From: Anaerolineae bacterium
GTDB taxonomy: Bacteria > Chloroflexota > Anaerolineae > Aggregatilineales > Phototrophicaceae
Assembly: GCA_017303635.1 (NCBI GenBank)
Contig: JAFLCG010000019.1
Span: 29,941-93,940, forward strand
DNA length: 64,000 nucleotides
Direction of reading: 5' to 3'
The notes beneath the pieces were generated by a model that worked only from the letters and a program-made list of their open reading frames with translations, was not told where the DNA came from and did not search any database. Position 1 is the first letter of the stretch; each line of letters begins with the position of its first letter. The translations under genes were made by a program, and so were the position numbers. Below, one piece after another: positions 62,599 through 64,000 of this stretch.

Positions 62599-63615
62599 CT
62601 ATGACGGTGTGCAGAAGGCTGGCCATTCTTCAGAATACAGTTCACAGATGTTATCCTGCGAAATGAAGACATGGTTGACATAGATCGCCGGTGGCACCGC
62701 ATTGCATTCCAGCAGATCAATCATCGCCGGGATAATCTGGAAACCATACAGTTCAGGGAAGTAGCCAGTCGCGCCCAGATAACGGCTGTTTTCGGCAACC
62801 ATTGCTTCCTGACCTGACGGATCTGCACCCTGACCGACGACCATGATCTGGTCAGCACGTCCAGCCGCTTCCGCTGCGGCAATCACACCGAGAGCCGTAC
62901 CGTCATTGATGGTGATAGCGACGATTTTCTCAGCATCGGGGATAGTGGGCAGTGTATCGCTAACGACCTGGAAGGATTCTTCCTGGGTATTCTTGCTGTC
63001 GAGCCGGAAGATCATTTCATCTGCAACCGGGGTATTGACAGTTTCCTGGAAACCTTCTTCCATACCCTGCATACGAGCCGCAGGAATTGGACCAGATTGC
63101 GGCAGTTCAAGGACGAGCATTGCGTTCGCTTCGCCATCCCAGTTTGCGTTTACCCATTCGCCAAGCGCCTCACCTGCCAGGCGACCAGCAAGGTAGTTAT
63201 CAGCACCGAAGAAGGTCGCACCTGGCATCGGAATATCGATGGCGATCACGGGCATGCCTTCACGGCGGAAACGGCTCATGATCACGTTGCCAAAGGCCTC
63301 GTCTGTCTGGAATTCGATGACACCATCAACACCCTGCGCGATGAAGTTGTCAGCATTGGCGAGTGCGGTTGCGCCGTCAAGCTGGTTGTCCGCCAGAACG
63401 ATTTCGACATTACCGGCTTCTTCAGCAGCGGCGAGGATGCCTTCACGCACGAGTTGGGTAAAGACAATGTCCTCGGTCAGGTTAGCGAAACCAATAACAT
63501 AGTTGTCTTTAGCAGTTGGGCAGTCCTGCGCCTGCGCGTAGGTCACTGGGGCGAGTGGCATAGCAACGATGCCGAGCAAAACGGTAAGCAGTACAAATTT
63601 ACGTAGCAATTTCAT
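62599..63615 (-). CDS. Periplasmic-type sugar-binding protein (ribose/rhamnose group)
   Basis: This 338-residue protein has a signal peptide ending near TYAQAQ. The type-I periplasmic-binding fold (PF13407) is seen in VIGFANLTEDIVFTQLVREG, GVDGVIEFQTDEAFGN, MPVIAIDIPMPGATFFGADN and IVAITINDGTALGVIAAAEA. It lacks a lipobox Cys. It is the first gene of the operon, downstream of a phased 10-bp repeat array. ATG at 63615 has GGAAGGATATGAG upstream. Its sugar is inferred from rhaM and the isomerase. Confidence 0.9.
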   Translation of the reverse strand: MKLLRKFVLLTVLLGIVAMPLAPVTYAQAQDCPTAKDNYVIGFANLTEDIVFTQLVREGILAAAEEAGNVEIVLADNQLDGATALANADNFIAQGVDGVIEFQTDEAFGNVIMSRFRREGMPVIAIDIPMPGATFFGADNYLAGRLAGEALGEWVNANWDGEANAMLVLELPQSGPIPAARMQGMEEGFQETVNTPVADEMIFRLDSKNTQEESFQVVSDTLPTIPDAEKIVAITINDGTALGVIAAAEAAGRADQIMVVGQGADPSGQEAMVAENSRYLGATGYFPELYGFQIIPAMIDLLECNAVPPAIYVNHVFISQDNICELYSEEWPAFCTPS

Positions 63616-63690
63616 CTCATATCCTTCCTGGTTGTCTAAGTCTTTAGTATTGATCTACGGTTTTCGCCAGAATTGATGGTATATAATCCT

Positions 63691-63730
63691 TTCTGTTGTT
63701 TTTTGTTGATTTTTGTTGAAATTCGTTGAA
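63691..63730. promoter_or_regulatory. Four helically phased 10-bp repeats upstream of the sugar operon
   Basis: The units TTCTGTTGTT, TTTTGTTGAT, TTTTGTTGAA and ATTCGTTGAA follow one another exactly (consensus TT-NN-GTTG). They lie 76 to 115 bases before the binding-protein start on the minus strand. Such arrays are typical of tandem-repeat operators of DeoR-type and some other regulators. No regulator gene is seen nearby. Confidence 0.6.
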
Positions 63731-63784
63731 TACCGTAACATGAGTGAGTTAGATTGTCAAATAACAAGAGAGATAGGGAGTTTC

Positions 63785-63850
63785 TGCGTAAGTCCGGGTT
63801 TATAAGTAGCACTTACGCACAATCGAATTTTGTAGGGACGCGTAAGTGCT
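63785..63850. repeat. Inverted repeats TGCGTAAGT/ACTTACGCA and AGCACTTACG/CGTAAGTGCT
   Basis: TGCGTAAGT (63785-63793) pairs with ACTTACGCA (63811-63819), and AGCACTTACG (63808-63817) with CGTAAGTGCT (63841-63850). GGACTTACGCA-type ends are common for insertion sequences. They lie next to a truncated frame at the edge, so this may be the end of a mobile element. Confidence 0.4.
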
Positions 63851-63879
63851 GACTGAACAAAAAGCGAAACATAAGTAGG

Positions 63880-64000
63880 TCAGTGGAAGTTGTTAGAAAA
63901 GAGAATACGTGAGGGATCGCCGGGGCGGTTCTGGGCAGTGACCATGCGTTGAACGTTGTGGATGACCTGATCCAGAGTGGGAAAGAGCTTGTTGGGACAG
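63880..64000 (-). CDS. C-terminal fragment of a protein cut by the window edge, possible transposase
   Basis: The last 39 codons of a minus-strand frame end in TGA at 63880. They read LFPTLDQVIHNVQRMVTAQN and close with SRILFSNNFH. The upstream part is outside the window. The nearby inverted repeats with ACTTACGC ends suggest a transposase gene of an insertion sequence, but no catalytic residue can be seen in the fragment. Confidence 0.35.
   Translation of the reverse strand, partial: CPNKLFPTLDQVIHNVQRMVTAQNRPGDPSRILFSNNFH

Noticed and set aside
1..64000. CRISPR arrays, prophage or plasmid replication genes
   Set aside because: No regularly spaced repeats with spacers, cas genes, phage structural genes or replication proteins could be found.

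Overview
The window is about 64 kb of a bacterial chromosome of moderate G+C with no sign of a plasmid or phage. Several features point to Chloroflexota, probably an Anaerolineae-like lineage. These are surface proteins with Thr/Pro- or Glu/Ala/Thr-rich linkers, stacked YfhO-type membrane proteins, a two-subunit 2-oxoacid:ferredoxin oxidoreductase, and many short REP-like palindromes beginning TGTAGGG. This assignment is an inference from gene content, not from a marker gene.

Layout. 1-5.6 kb: three overlapping genes for polytopic membrane proteins of GT-C/YfhO type, the first cut by the window edge. 5.7-13.2 kb: housekeeping and redox genes (fabG, a HIT protein, a DsbA-like protein, a FadR-type regulator with korA-korB, a deoxynucleoside kinase, a pseudouridine synthase). 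13.2-14.7 kb: a more A+T-rich patch with a GIY-YIG protein and a membrane protein. 14.7-24.3 kb: rnhA-aminotransferase-M14 carboxypeptidase, aconitase, a divergent LysR regulator and a beta-propeller protein. 24.3-36 kb: an alpha/beta-hydrolase::acyl-CoA synthetase fusion, a sulfate-activation cluster (sat, AlkP-superfamily hydrolase, cysC, yigZ), arginase and nusB-tatC-hydrolase. 36-47 kb: comEC with a degenerate C-terminal domain, metY, a CoA-binding protein, an aldo/keto reductase, rlmN, a peptidase-MA-like protein and a CPBP protease. Two serine tRNA genes follow at 47.1-47.3 kb.

47.4-63.6 kb is an accessory sugar-catabolism island made of two modules. Module 1 holds a LacI regulator with a strong double operator and a MalEFG-type ABC importer. 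It is bracketed by two different ADP-ribosylglycohydrolase-fold (DraG-like) proteins, one with a signal peptide and one cytoplasmic with C-terminal beta-sandwich domains. Module 2 is one minus-strand operon with a ribose/rhamnose-type ABC importer (binding protein, two permeases, two-domain ATPase), an SGNH esterase-like protein, an L-arabinose/L-fucose isomerase-like enzyme and an L-rhamnose mutarotase. A helically phased 10-bp repeat array lies upstream of module 2. The right edge carries a truncated open frame and inverted repeats that may belong to an insertion sequence.

The most promising under-described system is module 1. The genetic context suggests that the two DraG-fold proteins process an imported glycoside or ribosyl compound rather than ADP-ribosylated protein. 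Second-tier leads are the hydrolase::CoA-ligase fusion, the ComEC protein that has lost every expected metal ligand, and the sulfate-activation cluster lacking visible reductases.
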